Assembly (NCBI GenBank): GCA_002342225.1
Contig: DDPO01000160.1
Span: forward strand, 2,313 to 21,195
Origin: Bdellovibrionaceae bacterium UBA2466
GTDB taxonomy: Bacteria > Bdellovibrionota > FAC87 > UBA2466
Direction of reading: 5' to 3'
Length of the DNA stretch: 18,883 nt
Shown piece after piece: positions 6,902-15,418 of this stretch (positions are counted from its first letter, which is position 1; the number at the start of each line of letters is the position of its first letter). Both the position numbers and the translations under genes were made by a program. The notes beneath the pieces were generated by a model. That model worked only from the letters and a program-made list of their open reading frames with translations. It did not search any database and was not told where the DNA came from.

Positions 6902-7502
6902 AGCCTCTTTGTCTCTGAAAATATCTCTGTGTGCGATGGCAAGTTTGATTTTGTTTGGTCTTATTTTCCCGACCACTTTCAAGAACCTATTTTCCCACCC
7001 TGAAGTTCATCTTTATGCGAAGTTTTTTCATGTGCTTTCAGTGACCACCGTCTTTGCTAATGCTTTGATTGGGACTCTCTGGGAAACCCGAGGTCTCTTG
7101 TCGAGAAAGGCTCCTGTCATTCGTTACACCTATCAAACCGTGACTTGGCTTGATTCTGTTTTAACCGCTCCTCTTATTCTGATTGCTGTTGTTTCGGGTG
7201 TTCTGATGGCCACCAACCTTGGAGGTGTATGGACGATTGGTTGGCTTAGTGTCGCTTTTGTGATGTTTCTTTTCTCCGGACTGGTCTGGGTGGTCTTGGA
7301 TATCCCAACTCAATATCGAGTGAACAGATTATTTAAAGGCCTCGACGAAAAAAACGATGTTTTACCAAGTCAGGTTATGGGGCTGCTATGGTTCCGTTTA
7401 GGCGTCAATATTTTTAGTTTGTTTCCACTGATTGCCATCTTTGTTCTCATGATTTTTAAGCCGGAGTTAAAGCCTATTGGAGAGTGGTTTAGGCTTCATT
7501 AA
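6894..7502 (+). CDS. Multi-pass membrane protein, DUF2269-like
   Basis: This 202-residue integral membrane protein has about five hydrophobic helices at roughly residues 7-28, 40-60, 83-107, 112-137 and 167-190. The second helix begins with AKFFHVLSVTTVFANALIGTLW, and a conserved-looking LDSVLTAPLILIAVVSGVLMA follows. That pattern fits the DUF2269 family of predicted membrane proteins, whose function is unknown; a His in the second helix and paired aromatic residues raise the possibility of cofactor or heme contact, but nothing proves it. GAGAGG ends 7 nt before the ATG, inside the end of the preceding gene, which it overlaps by 8 nt. It is the last gene of the cluster, and its stop overlaps the convergent glycosylase gene by 14 nt with no terminator between them. 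Confidence 0.82.
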   Translation: MAKASLSLKISLCAMASLILFGLIFPTTFKNLFSHPEVHLYAKFFHVLSVTTVFANALIGTLWETRGLLSRKAPVIRYTYQTVTWLDSVLTAPLILIAVVSGVLMATNLGGVWTIGWLSVAFVMFLFSGLVWVVLDIPTQYRVNRLFKGLDEKNDVLPSQVMGLLWFRLGVNIFSLFPLIAIFVLMIFKPELKPIGEWFRLH

Positions 7503-8166
7503 GTGTCTTAAGGTTTTTAAAAATTTCAAGCCACATCGGTTGAGTGAGTCGCCCTGTTTGGGTGTTCTGTCGACTTGGATGATAAGACGCCAGTAAAGTG
7601 TAATCTCCAATATAATAAGTAGCTCCGTGGCTAAATTTTGGCGTTGGAGTTGGGATTGCAACGCCTTGACGTTTAAGCACATGAAGAATCGATTCAAAAC
7701 CAATTTTGCCAAGTCCCAAAAAAATTCTAGTGCGATCGAGAAGTAAGAATTCTTGATCCAGAAATTGGGAACAATTGCGGAGTTCTAAAAGAGACGGTTT
7801 GTTGTCGGGTGGGGCACAGCGCGCTGCGGCAGAAATGTAAACTCCATGCAGTTTCATTCCGTCATTTCTGTCTGTGGAGGATGGCTGGCTGGCAAATCCA
7901 AATTGGTAAAGAGCCCCGTAAAGCCAGTCCCCACTGCTATCTCCTGTGAACATACGGCCGGTTCGGTTTGCTCCATGAGCTCCGGGGGCGAGACCAATAA
8001 TCCAAATAGGAGCCCTAGGATCTCCAAAGCCAGGAACGGGCCTTCCCCAATAGGATTCGCGTAAATATTGGCGCCTTTTTTTCTCCGCTATGGCACGGCA
8101 GTATTGGCGAAGCCGGGGACATCGCTCGCATTTGGTGATTTTTTGAGTTAGACTTTTCCAGGTCAT
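7489..8166 (-). CDS. Uracil-DNA glycosylase, family 5 (UDGb)
   Basis: The enzyme removes uracil, and in this family also other deaminated purines and pyrimidines, from DNA to start base excision repair. Motif A, GLAPGAHGANRTGRMFTGDSSGDWL, begins at residue 58. It has the family 5 form, with Ala where other uracil glycosylases carry an acidic or amide residue, followed by the AHG diagnostic of UDGb. Motif B, HPSRQNTQTGRLT, begins at His196. Cys13 and Cys16 (CERC), Cys117 and Cys132 are spaced to bind the 4Fe-4S cluster of families 4 and 5. The 225 residues fit the family. There is no clear Shine-Dalgarno sequence. The gene stands alone on the minus strand, divergent from acpP and overlapping the DUF2269-like gene by 14 nt. 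Confidence 0.93.
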   Translation of the reverse strand: MTWKSLTQKITKCERCPRLRQYCRAIAEKKRRQYLRESYWGRPVPGFGDPRAPIWIIGLAPGAHGANRTGRMFTGDSSGDWLYGALYQFGFASQPSSTDRNDGMKLHGVYISAAARCAPPDNKPSLLELRNCSQFLDQEFLLLDRTRIFLGLGKIGFESILHVLKRQGVAIPTPTPKFSHGATYYIGDYTLLASYHPSRQNTQTGRLTQPMWLEIFKNLKTLNEA

Positions 8167-8212
8167 GTCTTTTCATGAACTATTTTCATGGTTTGGACAA
8201 GGGAAGGAATAC

Positions 8213-8241
8213 TTGCAAGGTGCTAATTTCACTGCTAGTGT
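8213..8241 (+). promoter_or_regulatory. Candidate promoter of the acpP operon
   Basis: TTGCAA at 8213-8218 and TAGTGT at 8236-8241 are 17 nt apart, and a TGC just before the second hexamer gives an extended -10. The -10 match itself is modest (three of six). It would give a leader of about 50 nt before acpP, which has a classic ribosome binding site, unlike the possible leaderless genes elsewhere in the window. Confidence 0.4.
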
Positions 8242-8298
8242 GCCCCCCGAATCAGTAGTATGTGAAAAGTACAGAATTTACAGCGGAGGATAATCGCA

Positions 8299-8532
8299 AT
8301 GTCTGTAGAAGAAAAAGTTAAGAGTATTATTGTTGAGCAACTAGGGGTCGATATGGAGACTGTAACTCCAGAAGCCTCTTTTATTGATGATCTTGGAGCC
8401 GATTCTCTAGACATCGTGGAATTGGTTATGACCATGGAAGAGGAATTTGATTTAGAAATTCCTGACGAAGATGCGGAAAAGATCAAAACGGTCAACGACG
8501 TCATCAGTTACATCAAAACAAAAGTGAACTAA
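8299..8532 (+). CDS. acpP: Acyl carrier protein
   Basis: This is the 77-residue carrier for growing acyl chains in type II fatty acid synthesis. The DSL motif with Ser36 takes the 4'-phosphopantetheine arm, inside [17 protein letters not shown]. The protein is strongly acidic, with a Glu/Asp-rich second half ([16 protein letters not shown]), as expected. Length and start match the family. GGAGGA lies 8 nt before the ATG. It opens the nine-gene run and sits 7 nt before fabF, the classic pairing seen in many bacteria. Confidence 0.98.
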   Translation: MSVEEKVKSIIVEQLGVDMETVTPEASFIDDLGADSLDIVELVMTMEEEFDLEIPDEDAEKIKTVNDVISYIKTKVN

Positions 8533-8539
8533 GACTAAT

Positions 8540-9772
8540 ATGAGGCGAGTAGTCGTCACAGGCCTTGGGGCCCTGAGTCCCATAGGGCTCACAGTGGGAG
8601 AAAACTGGGAGTCTCTGACGCAGTCAAAGTCGGGTATTCGTCCTATTACTCTTTTCGATGCTTCTCAGTATTCCTCGCGAATAGCTGGGGAGGTCATCCA
8701 ATACCAAGCCGATAAGCATTTTCAGGTCAAGGACCTGAAGAAGATGGATCGCTTCATACAGTTCTGTCTGGTCGCAGGTACTGAGGCCATGGCAAATTGT
8801 GGCCTCGATCTGAGCAAAGAGAATCTGGAGAGGGTCGGATCAATAGTCGGAGTTGGGATTGGCGGACTGGCTGAGATTCAAGCTCAATACAAAGAATTAT
8901 TAGAAAAAGGGCCACGTCGAGTGAGCCCTTTTTTCATTCCGGCTGTGATTGGCAACCTAGCTGCAGGACAACTATCCTTAAAATATGGTCTTAAAGGTCC
9001 CAACACCTGTATTACAACAGCTTGCTCCTCAAGTGCGCATGCTATTGGCGAGTCCTTTAGATATATTCAAAATGGAACTGCCGATGTCATGTTCGCTGGT
9101 GGTGCCGAAGCAGTGGTTTGTGAACTTGGAGTGGGAGGATTTTGTGCGTTAAGAGCTCTCTCAACCCGAAATGATGAGCCCGCGAAAGCTTCGCGCCCTT
9201 TTGATAAAGACCGAGATGGTTTTGTTATCGCAGAGGGCTCGGCAATTATGGTTTTGGAAGAGTATGAACGGGCTAAAAAACGTAATGCTCATATCCTAGC
9301 CGAAGTCGTTGGGTACGGTCTTAATTGTGATGCTTACCATATTACTCAGCCAGCTCCTGAAGGAGAGGGTGCCGGTCGATGTATGCATCTTGCGCTGAAT
9401 GATGCCAAACTAAACCCAGCCTCAATTGACTATATCAATGCTCATGGAACTTCGACCCCCATCGGAGATATCAACGAAACCATAGCTGTTAAAAATGTTT
9501 TCAAAGATCACTCCAAAAAAGTTGCTGTGAGTTCTACAAAATCCATGACAGGACATCTGTTAGGGGCCGCTGGAGCTATTGAAGCCGTTTATTCAGTCAA
9601 AGCTATTGAGGCACAAGTCGCTCCTCCTACGATAAACTTAGATAACCCAAGTCCCGAGTGTGATTTAAACTATGTCCCTCACACTGCGCAGCAGATGAAA
9701 ATTGAATATGCCATGTCAAATTCCTTTGGCTTTGGCGGAACAAACGCTACACTCATCTTTAAGAAGATTTGA
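8540..9772 (+). CDS. fabF: 3-oxoacyl-[acyl-carrier-protein] synthase II
   Basis: This condensing enzyme adds malonyl-ACP units to acyl-ACP and prefers longer and unsaturated chains (KAS II). The 410 residues start with RRVVVTGLGALSPIG, the usual KAS II beginning. The catalytic triad is visible: Cys162 in TACSSSAHA, His302 in NAHGTSTPIGD and His339 in SMTGHLLGAAGA; the conserved Lys334 lies in STKSMTG. The glycine-rich NSFGFGGTNA block closes the protein. These positions are one residue off the E. coli FabF numbering, so the protein is intact. No Shine-Dalgarno sequence is evident 7 nt after acpP, so translation is probably coupled. Confidence 0.97.
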   Translation: MRRVVVTGLGALSPIGLTVGENWESLTQSKSGIRPITLFDASQYSSRIAGEVIQYQADKHFQVKDLKKMDRFIQFCLVAGTEAMANCGLDLSKENLERVGSIVGVGIGGLAEIQAQYKELLEKGPRRVSPFFIPAVIGNLAAGQLSLKYGLKGPNTCITTACSSSAHAIGESFRYIQNGTADVMFAGGAEAVVCELGVGGFCALRALSTRNDEPAKASRPFDKDRDGFVIAEGSAIMVLEEYERAKKRNAHILAEVVGYGLNCDAYHITQPAPEGEGAGRCMHLALNDAKLNPASIDYINAHGTSTPIGDINETIAVKNVFKDHSKKVAVSSTKSMTGHLLGAAGAIEAVYSVKAIEAQVAPPTINLDNPSPECDLNYVPHTAQQMKIEYAMSNSFGFGGTNATLIFKKI

Positions 9773-9780
9773 GTAAAAGC

Positions 9781-10242
9781 ATGAACAATGAAATCTACGT
9801 AGGTTCCGATCACGCGGGCTATGCTTTTAAAGTTTCTTTATTGGAGCAATTGAAAAAGCATTTTCCTAACTTTATCTGGGCAGATCTTGGATGTCACAGT
9901 GAAGAGTCCTGTGATTATCCTGAATTTGCCGCAAAAGTCGCTGACGCTGTGGTTAAACAGTCAGCAAGGGGAATTTTAATTTGTGGATCAGGCATCGGGG
10001 TCGCTATTGCAGCTAATAAGGTTCCAGGCATCAGAGCTGCTACTATTTGGGATGCAAAGTCGGCATCTTTGTCAAAAGAGCACAACAATACAAATATTAT
10101 CGCAATGGGGGCAAGGCTTATCACTTTAGATACTGCTCTTGCTGCAGTTACAAGTTGGTTAAACACAGAGTTTGCAGGTGGGAGACATCAAAAACGCATC
10201 GATCTCATTACATCACTGGAGAAAAAATATGGGGCATCTTAG
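9781..10242 (+). CDS. rpiB: Ribose-5-phosphate isomerase B
   Basis: The enzyme interconverts ribulose 5-phosphate and ribose 5-phosphate in the pentose phosphate pathway. The 153-residue protein starts [14 protein letters not shown], with the SDHAG phosphate-binding turn, and contains [32 protein letters not shown] with the likely catalytic Cys68, and [14 protein letters not shown]. All match RpiB (LacA/RpiB family). A TTG at 9769 is in frame and would overlap the fabF stop, but the ATG at 9781 gives the standard N terminus. The last 14 nt overlap glyA. It fits the operon as the supplier of ribose phosphate. Confidence 0.95.
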   Translation: MNNEIYVGSDHAGYAFKVSLLEQLKKHFPNFIWADLGCHSEESCDYPEFAAKVADAVVKQSARGILICGSGIGVAIAANKVPGIRAATIWDAKSASLSKEHNNTNIIAMGARLITLDTALAAVTSWLNTEFAGGRHQKRIDLITSLEKKYGAS

Positions 10243-11467
10243 AGACGTAGATCCAGCGGTCGCAGGATTTATTCAAGAAGAGCTTAATCGACAGCAAAAT
10301 TCTCTCGAGCTTATTCCGAGTGAAAATACAGCTTCTCGGGCAGTGATGGAGGCTCAGGGCACGGTTCTTACCAACAAATATGCCGAGGGGTATCCCGGAA
10401 AAAGATATTATGGTGGATGCGAGTTCGTAGATAAAGTTGAAAGCGTTGCGATTGAGCGGGCTTGTCAGTTGTTCGGAGCGGATTTTGCGAATGTACAGCC
10501 TCACTCAGGTAGCCAAGCCAATATGGCATCCTATTTGGCAGTACTCTCTCCAGGTGACACGATTCTTGGAATGAACTTGTCCCACGGAGGTCATTTAACT
10601 CATGGTCATCCGGTCAATTTTTCTGGCCTGCTGTTCAAAGTGGTTTCCTATGGAGTCCGCCAAGATAACCAATTAATCGACTATGACGAAGTGAGGGATT
10701 TGGCGCACAAACATAAACCCAAATTAATTATTGCGGGGGCCAGCGCCTATCCTCGCATTATCGATTTTGAGAGGTTCGGTCAAATTGCACGTGAAGTAGG
10801 GGCCTTTTTCTTGGTGGATATGGCCCATATTGCGGGTCTTGTCGCTGCTAAACTGCATCCTACTCCGGTAGGTCACGCGGATATCGTGACGAGCACAACT
10901 CACAAGACTTTAAGAGGCCCTCGAGGGGGGATTATCCTTTTTAAAGAGGCGCAGAGAGCCAAGATCAACTCACGAATTTTCCCAGGTATTCAAGGCGGAC
11001 CCTTGATGCATGTCATTGCAGCCAAAGCTGTCGCGTTCAAAGAGGCAATGACTCCGGAATTTAAAACCTATCAAGCTCAGGTTATTAAAAACTGTAAAGC
11101 CCTTGCGGGTTATTTACTTGAAGAGGGGTTCACGCTTGTTAGCGGTGGGACCGATAACCACCTTGTTTTGATAGACTTGCGAAACAAAGGGATCACAGGT
11201 AAAGAGGCCGAGGAGCGATTAGACCGTGTGGGTCTAACCGCGAACAAAAACACGGTTCCATTTGAAACGGCCAGTGCTTTTGTGACTAGCGGTATTCGAA
11301 TTGGCACACCAGCAATAACCACGAGAGGTCTGAAAGAGACCGAAATGGCGTGGTTGGCGAAATCGATATCACGAGTTGTTTCAGATTACAGTGAAGAAAC
11401 TGTAAAGCAGGTTAAGGGAGAAGTGGTGGAGTTGTGCCGTCGCTTTCCTATATACAAGGATTTATGA
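10229..11467 (+). CDS. glyA: Serine hydroxymethyltransferase
   Basis: This PLP enzyme converts serine and tetrahydrofolate to glycine and 5,10-methylene-THF, the main one-carbon source. The 412 residues carry [14 protein letters not shown] near residue 25, [15 protein letters not shown] near 50, [25 protein letters not shown], and [14 protein letters not shown] with the PLP-binding Lys226. An in-frame ATG further upstream at 10172 would add 19 residues not found in the family, so the ATG at 10229, with GGAG 7 nt before it, is the start. It overlaps rpiB by 14 nt and its TGA overlaps the nusB ATG (ATGA). In many proteobacteria glyA is followed by nrdR and rib genes; here nusB follows directly. 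Confidence 0.98.
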   Translation: MGHLRDVDPAVAGFIQEELNRQQNSLELIPSENTASRAVMEAQGTVLTNKYAEGYPGKRYYGGCEFVDKVESVAIERACQLFGADFANVQPHSGSQANMASYLAVLSPGDTILGMNLSHGGHLTHGHPVNFSGLLFKVVSYGVRQDNQLIDYDEVRDLAHKHKPKLIIAGASAYPRIIDFERFGQIAREVGAFFLVDMAHIAGLVAAKLHPTPVGHADIVTSTTHKTLRGPRGGIILFKEAQRAKINSRIFPGIQGGPLMHVIAAKAVAFKEAMTPEFKTYQAQVIKNCKALAGYLLEEGFTLVSGGTDNHLVLIDLRNKGITGKEAEERLDRVGLTANKNTVPFETASAFVTSGIRIGTPAITTRGLKETEMAWLAKSISRVVSDYSEETVKQVKGEVVELCRRFPIYKDL

Positions 11468-11895
11468 AATCAGCGCGCAGAAAAAATCGTATTGAAGCCC
11501 TTCAGGTATTATTTCAGTTGGACCTGAATCAGGATCTATCCACCCAGAAGGCGTTAAAACACTTCGAAGATTTTTATGCTCAAGACAAAAAGCAAATTGA
11601 CGACTTCACTCATCGTTTGGTGATGGGAGTTACCGAAAAGTTAGTTGAAATAGACCAGGTTCTCAAACAGGCATCTGAAAATTGGCGCCCTGATCGCATG
11701 GCCGCAGTCGACCGAAATGCTCTTCGTTTGGGGGTTTATGAGATTCTTTTTTGCGATGACATTCCCGCGACTGTATCAATTAATGAAATGATCGAGCTTG
11801 CAAAGCAGTTCGGTTCAGAAAGTAGTCCCAGCTTTATTAATGGTATTCTAGATAAGATTCGGCAACTCAATCCCAATCCAAAGAAAGCAAAGTAA
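11464..11895 (+). CDS. nusB: Transcription antitermination factor NusB
   Basis: NusB joins NusE (S10) on boxA RNA to form the antitermination complex for rRNA operons. The 143-residue all-helical protein starts with [21 protein letters not shown], has [60 protein letters not shown], and ends with a short basic tail. These are the signature blocks of the family. The ATG at 11464 is chosen over one 30 nt upstream because it gives the usual length, forms an ATGA overlap with glyA and has AAGGA close by. Confidence 0.96.
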   Translation: MKSARRKNRIEALQVLFQLDLNQDLSTQKALKHFEDFYAQDKKQIDDFTHRLVMGVTEKLVEIDQVLKQASENWRPDRMAAVDRNALRLGVYEILFCDDIPATVSINEMIELAKQFGSESSPSFINGILDKIRQLNPNPKKAK

Positions 11896-11919
11896 ACTTG
11901 AAATCGCTTTGGAGCGTGA

Positions 11920-12339
11920 ATGGCTGAGGTTAAAAAGATAAATTTAGATCAAAACCCCAATGCGCTCACTTCGCTGGCGGTTGACGCAGTGATTGTAATT
12001 ACCAACATCAGAAAACAAATCGATTGGCTCAATGAGGGGATAAGATGCCTCGATTGGTCTCTTGGACATCAGTTACGACGAGCCAAAGATAAGCTCAAAG
12101 ATTTACCCATCTTCGTCCCATCGATGGGGAAAATCACCTCGCAATATGTGATATTATGTTTTCCAATGTCGGAAAAAAGAAACCTTGAAGAAAATTGTAG
12201 AAATCTTTCCTTGAAATCCCTAGCGATCGTTGCAGATTTTGGTTCGGTGCCTGAGGATTGGGTCCAATGGGGAACAACCGATTTGGATTCGATCTATGTC
12301 TGCGATGCTGTGTCTCAAATAGGGGGGAATCCCATTTGA
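11920..12339 (+). CDS. Hypothetical protein between nusB and hflX
   Basis: I do not recognise this 139-residue protein. It looks soluble and alpha/beta: an opening strand LAVDAVIVITN, a helix with DWLNEGIRCLDWSLGHQLRRAKDKLKDL, a strand SQYVILCFPM, a helix EENCRNLSLKSLAIV, and a C-terminal part with VPEDWVQWGTTDLDSIYVCDAV. The order of a strand, a long helix and a strand faintly recalls the N-terminal domain of leucyl aminopeptidases, but no catalytic part is present, so I make no assignment. GGAG lies 5 nt before the ATG, 24 nt after nusB. Its TGA overlaps the proposed TTG start of hflX (TTGA), so hflX may depend on its translation. Being locked inside a housekeeping operon suggests a conserved role near ribosome or RNA biology. 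Confidence 0.8.
   Translation: MAEVKKINLDQNPNALTSLAVDAVIVITNIRKQIDWLNEGIRCLDWSLGHQLRRAKDKLKDLPIFVPSMGKITSQYVILCFPMSEKRNLEENCRNLSLKSLAIVADFGSVPEDWVQWGTTDLDSIYVCDAVSQIGGNPI
12321..12327 (+). promoter_or_regulatory. Ribosome binding site deciding the hflX TTG start
   Basis: AGGGGGG lies inside the end of the preceding gene and 8 nt before the TTG at 12336. It supports that TTG over any upstream ATG in the same frame, which would lie deep inside the preceding gene and have no ribosome binding site. Confidence 0.6.
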
Positions 12340-13631
12340 GCTCGAGTCATAAAAATCGCTCCACTATATCGCTGGAGCAAAAACAGAAAGTATTAGTTGT
12401 GGGAATGCAGTTTCCTGGCGAAACCACTCACGAAGTTGAAAATAGCCTTGCTGAACTGAACCGGCTTATAGATACTTTGGGAGCCCAAGTCGTTCATTCT
12501 ATCATCCAAAAAAAGGAAAAGCCCCATCCAGCGATGTATGTTGGAACTGGAAAAGCAGAAGAAATAAGTGGTTTGGTCAAAGAATATGAATGTTCTATTG
12601 TCGCGTTTGATAATGAACTGACTGGGACTCAACAAAAGAATCTTGAAAAAGTGTTGAGTTGCAGAGTGGTTGACAGGACTGGCATCATTTTAGAGATCTT
12701 TTCGAAACATGCGAGAACCAAAGAAGCAAAAAACCAAGTAGAATTGGCAAGCCTTGAGTATCTTGCAACCCATCTTACCCGCCGGTGGACCCATCTCGAA
12801 CGTCAAAAAGGGGGGATCGGTCTCAAAGGTGTTGGGGAGAGACAAATCGAATTGGATAGGCGTTTGATTCGCAATCGTATCTCTAGGCTTAAAGAGGAAA
12901 TGGCCCACACGGCGTCTGAAAGGCAAATCCAAAGAGCGCACCGAGGTGATAAATTTCTTAGAGTTGCTATTGTGGGTTACACCAATGCGGGAAAGTCTAC
13001 GTTGATGAATCATCTGACGACAAGCCAAGTGTACGTCGATGATCGTTTGTTTGCGACGCTCGATTCTACAGTGAAAGTCATCGATCCTAAAACACGCCCG
13101 CCGATTCTCTTAAGCGACACTGTTGGGTTTATTGATAAACTACCCCATAGTTTAGTAGCTTCGTTTAGATCTACATTGGCTGAAGTGTTGGAGGCTGATC
13201 TTTTGTTGCATGTTGTAGATCTCTCCTCTGAAATTTATCCGCATCATCTAGATGTCACTAGAAAAGTTTTAGATGATATTGGTGCAGGTTCAAAACCTAG
13301 TATGTTGGTTTTTAATAAAGCAGATTTAGTTAAAGAAATATTTCTTCCTAAGATTTTAGAGCGAAAATACATCGATAGCTTAGTAGTTTCCTCATTCAAT
13401 CCAGAGGACATGAAGCGATTAAGAAATGCTATTTTTGGATATTTTGAACGCGACATGATGGAACTCGAAGTGATTGTCCCATACGGAAACACTTGGCTAC
13501 AATCACAAATACACGAGTATTCTAAAGTGCTTGAAAAAGAGTATCTCGAAGAAGGCGCAAAATTTAAAATAAGAATTATGCGCTCCACAGCAAGCTGGTT
13601 GCGGTTGGTCGAGGATCCTAAAGCATCATGA
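12336..13631 (+). CDS. hflX: GTPase HflX
   Basis: HflX is a ribosome-associated GTPase that splits stalled or heat-damaged 70S ribosomes. The N-terminal ribosome-binding domain shows KVLVVGMQFPG, AMYVGTGKAEEI, FDNELTGTQQKNLE and DRTGIILEIFSKHARTKEAK, followed by a helical linker with ERQKGGIGLKGVGERQIELDRRLI. The GTPase domain has G1 GYTNAGKST (214-222), G3 DTVGF from Asp261 and G4 NKAD from Asn327. From the TTG at 12336 the protein is 431 residues, close to the family norm. The TTG overlaps the preceding stop (TTGA) and is supported by AGGGGGG 8 nt upstream; an in-frame ATG at 12258 would add 26 unlikely residues. The TGA overlaps the next ATG (ATGA). Confidence 0.95.
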   Translation: MSSSHKNRSTISLEQKQKVLVVGMQFPGETTHEVENSLAELNRLIDTLGAQVVHSIIQKKEKPHPAMYVGTGKAEEISGLVKEYECSIVAFDNELTGTQQKNLEKVLSCRVVDRTGIILEIFSKHARTKEAKNQVELASLEYLATHLTRRWTHLERQKGGIGLKGVGERQIELDRRLIRNRISRLKEEMAHTASERQIQRAHRGDKFLRVAIVGYTNAGKSTLMNHLTTSQVYVDDRLFATLDSTVKVIDPKTRPPILLSDTVGFIDKLPHSLVASFRSTLAEVLEADLLLHVVDLSSEIYPHHLDVTRKVLDDIGAGSKPSMLVFNKADLVKEIFLPKILERKYIDSLVVSSFNPEDMKRLRNAIFGYFERDMMELEVIVPYGNTWLQSQIHEYSKVLEKEYLEEGAKFKIRIMRSTASWLRLVEDPKAS

Positions 13632-14572
13632 AATTAGGCGTAACTCGCGAGCTTCCTCTTGATTGCCAATCATTGTTAGCCCCTTATTTTGATGTGATTC
13701 AAGTGGAAGAAAAAGGTCGTCCCATGACTGTGGACGAACTTAAGGATTTTGTTAAAGACCTCGATGTCTTAATTTGTCAGCTCACCGATGCTATTTCAGA
13801 TTCATTGTTGTCTCATGCAAAAAGATTAAAGCACATTGCGACTTTCTCGGTGGGAGTCGACCATTTGGACCTCAACGCGATTAAAAAACGAGGAATTCGT
13901 TTGTCGCACACGCCAGGAGTGCTCACCGATGCAACCGCAAATTTGGCGTGGGCATTGATTCTTTCTTGTTCAAGGCGCCTCAAAATGGCAGAGACTTTTA
14001 TGAGAGAGGGGAAATTTAATGGGTTCGCCCCAAGCCTTTATCTAGGGCTGCCGCTTGAGCGTTGTACATTGGGAATTGTTGGGATGGGTAAAATCGGTCG
14101 AGCTGTTGCAAAACGAGGAGAATCTTTTGGAATGAAAGTTCAGTATTACACTCGCACTCCTTCCAAAGACACTGAGGGGAAGTCAGTATCCTTTAATGAG
14201 CTATTAGCTACTTCCGATGTCATCAGTATTCATTGCCCGTTAAGTTCCTCGACCCGCCACATGTTTTGTAGAAACTCGCTAAAGCTTATGAAATCGAATG
14301 CTGTGCTGGTTAATACAGCGAGAGGTCCAATTATCGATGAAAAAGCTCTTCAAGAGCATCTTCTGGGAAACCCGAATTTTTTTGCTGGGCTTGACGTGTT
14401 TGAACAGGAGCCCAAAGTCGTTGATGGGCTTATCGATTTGCCGAATGTTATCTGTTTGCCTCATATCGGTTCGGCGAGCCAGTGGGCTCGAGAACAAATG
14501 GCGAATACCTGCATTCAAGAAGCGATGCGTTTTGCATCTAACCAAAAGCTTTTGTATGAGTACACGTTATGA
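13628..14572 (+). CDS. D-2-hydroxyacid dehydrogenase (glyoxylate/hydroxypyruvate reductase type)
   Basis: This NAD(P)-dependent enzyme of 314 residues reduces a 2-keto acid to a D-2-hydroxyacid. The N-terminal catalytic half has TFSVGVDHLDL and LSHTPGVLTDATANLAWALIL, the latter typical of glyoxylate/hydroxypyruvate reductases. The nucleotide domain has GIVGMGKIGRAV (G152, G154, G157). Catalytic residues are Arg232 in NTARGPIIDE, the Glu in DVFEQEP (259-261 region) and His279 in LPHIGSAS. Substrate choice among glyoxylate, hydroxypyruvate and phosphoglycerate cannot be settled, but hydroxypyruvate would link it to serine and to glyA in the same operon. It overlaps hflX and ppsR by ATGA at both ends. 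Confidence 0.92.
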   Translation: MKLGVTRELPLDCQSLLAPYFDVIQVEEKGRPMTVDELKDFVKDLDVLICQLTDAISDSLLSHAKRLKHIATFSVGVDHLDLNAIKKRGIRLSHTPGVLTDATANLAWALILSCSRRLKMAETFMREGKFNGFAPSLYLGLPLERCTLGIVGMGKIGRAVAKRGESFGMKVQYYTRTPSKDTEGKSVSFNELLATSDVISIHCPLSSSTRHMFCRNSLKLMKSNAVLVNTARGPIIDEKALQEHLLGNPNFFAGLDVFEQEPKVVDGLIDLPNVICLPHIGSASQWAREQMANTCIQEAMRFASNQKLLYEYTL

Positions 14573-15408
14573 GCGAAATAGGTCTGCAAATTTATGTTAT
14601 TTCTGATGGCACTGGAGAAACCGCTGATCAAATGATCAAAGCAGCTCTGCTGCAGTATGTTCGCGAAGGATTAAAAATCATTCGTTACAAAAATATTCGC
14701 ACTGAAATTCAAGTCAGATCAATTTTTGAGGAGGCTCACGCCGCCAATGCGGTGGTGGTTTATACAGTTGTTTCCGATAACTTGAGAAAATTTATAGATT
14801 CGACCAGCCAACAAACGGGCGTTCCGACGGTGGACCTCCTAGGCCCTTTACTTGAAAAGTTATCGAGATATTTAAGAAAAAATCCAGAATCCCAACCTGG
14901 TCTCTTCCATCAAGTGAATGAAAACTATTTTAAACGAATTGAGGCCATAGAGTTTACTGTGAAGCATGACGATGGGAAATACGCGGATAGTTTAGACCGC
15001 GCTGATATTATTTTAGTTGGATTGTCTCGCACTTCGAAAACTCCGCTTAGCGTGTATCTGTCCTATAAAGGTTGGAAAGTGGCAAATGTTCCCTTGGTGA
15101 AAGATATTGAGCCTCCCGAAGAGCTTTTTAAAACTGATCAAAGAAAAATTATTGGGCTCTTGATCGATCCAGATACTTTAGTTCGAATTCGTAGAGAGAG
15201 ATTAGTTAAAATGGGTGAAGATCCAAGCCGAGACTATGCGAATTTAAATCATGTGATAGCCGAAATAGATTTCTGTAAAGAGCTCTTTAGAAAAAATCGC
15301 AGGTGGCCCGTGTTCGATATCACCGGAAAAGCGCTCGAAGAAACTGCAAGTGAAGTCGAAAAAGTGATCAGAGCAGCCATGCCTGAAAAGTGGGATCATC
15401 TAACCTAG
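14569..15408 (+). CDS. ppsR: Pyruvate phosphate dikinase / PEP synthase regulatory protein
   Basis: This bifunctional enzyme inactivates its target (pyruvate, phosphate dikinase or PEP synthase) by ADP-dependent Thr phosphorylation and reactivates it by Pi-dependent dephosphorylation, so it controls flow between pyruvate and PEP. The 279 residues match the DUF299/PPSR family: IYVISDGTGETADQM at the N terminus, YTVVSDNLR, FTVKHDDGKYADSLDRADIILVGLSRTSKTPLSVYLSYKGWKVANVPLV with the P-loop-like GLSRTSKT at 151-158, and GLLIDPDTLVRIRRERL. Which target it controls is not shown, as neither enzyme is in the window. It closes the operon; a large hairpin begins 18 nt after its stop. Confidence 0.95.
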   Translation: MSEIGLQIYVISDGTGETADQMIKAALLQYVREGLKIIRYKNIRTEIQVRSIFEEAHAANAVVVYTVVSDNLRKFIDSTSQQTGVPTVDLLGPLLEKLSRYLRKNPESQPGLFHQVNENYFKRIEAIEFTVKHDDGKYADSLDRADIILVGLSRTSKTPLSVYLSYKGWKVANVPLVKDIEPPEELFKTDQRKIIGLLIDPDTLVRIRRERLVKMGEDPSRDYANLNHVIAEIDFCKELFRKNRRWPVFDITGKALEETASEVEKVIRAAMPEKWDHLT

Positions 15409-15418
15409 GATGGACTTT

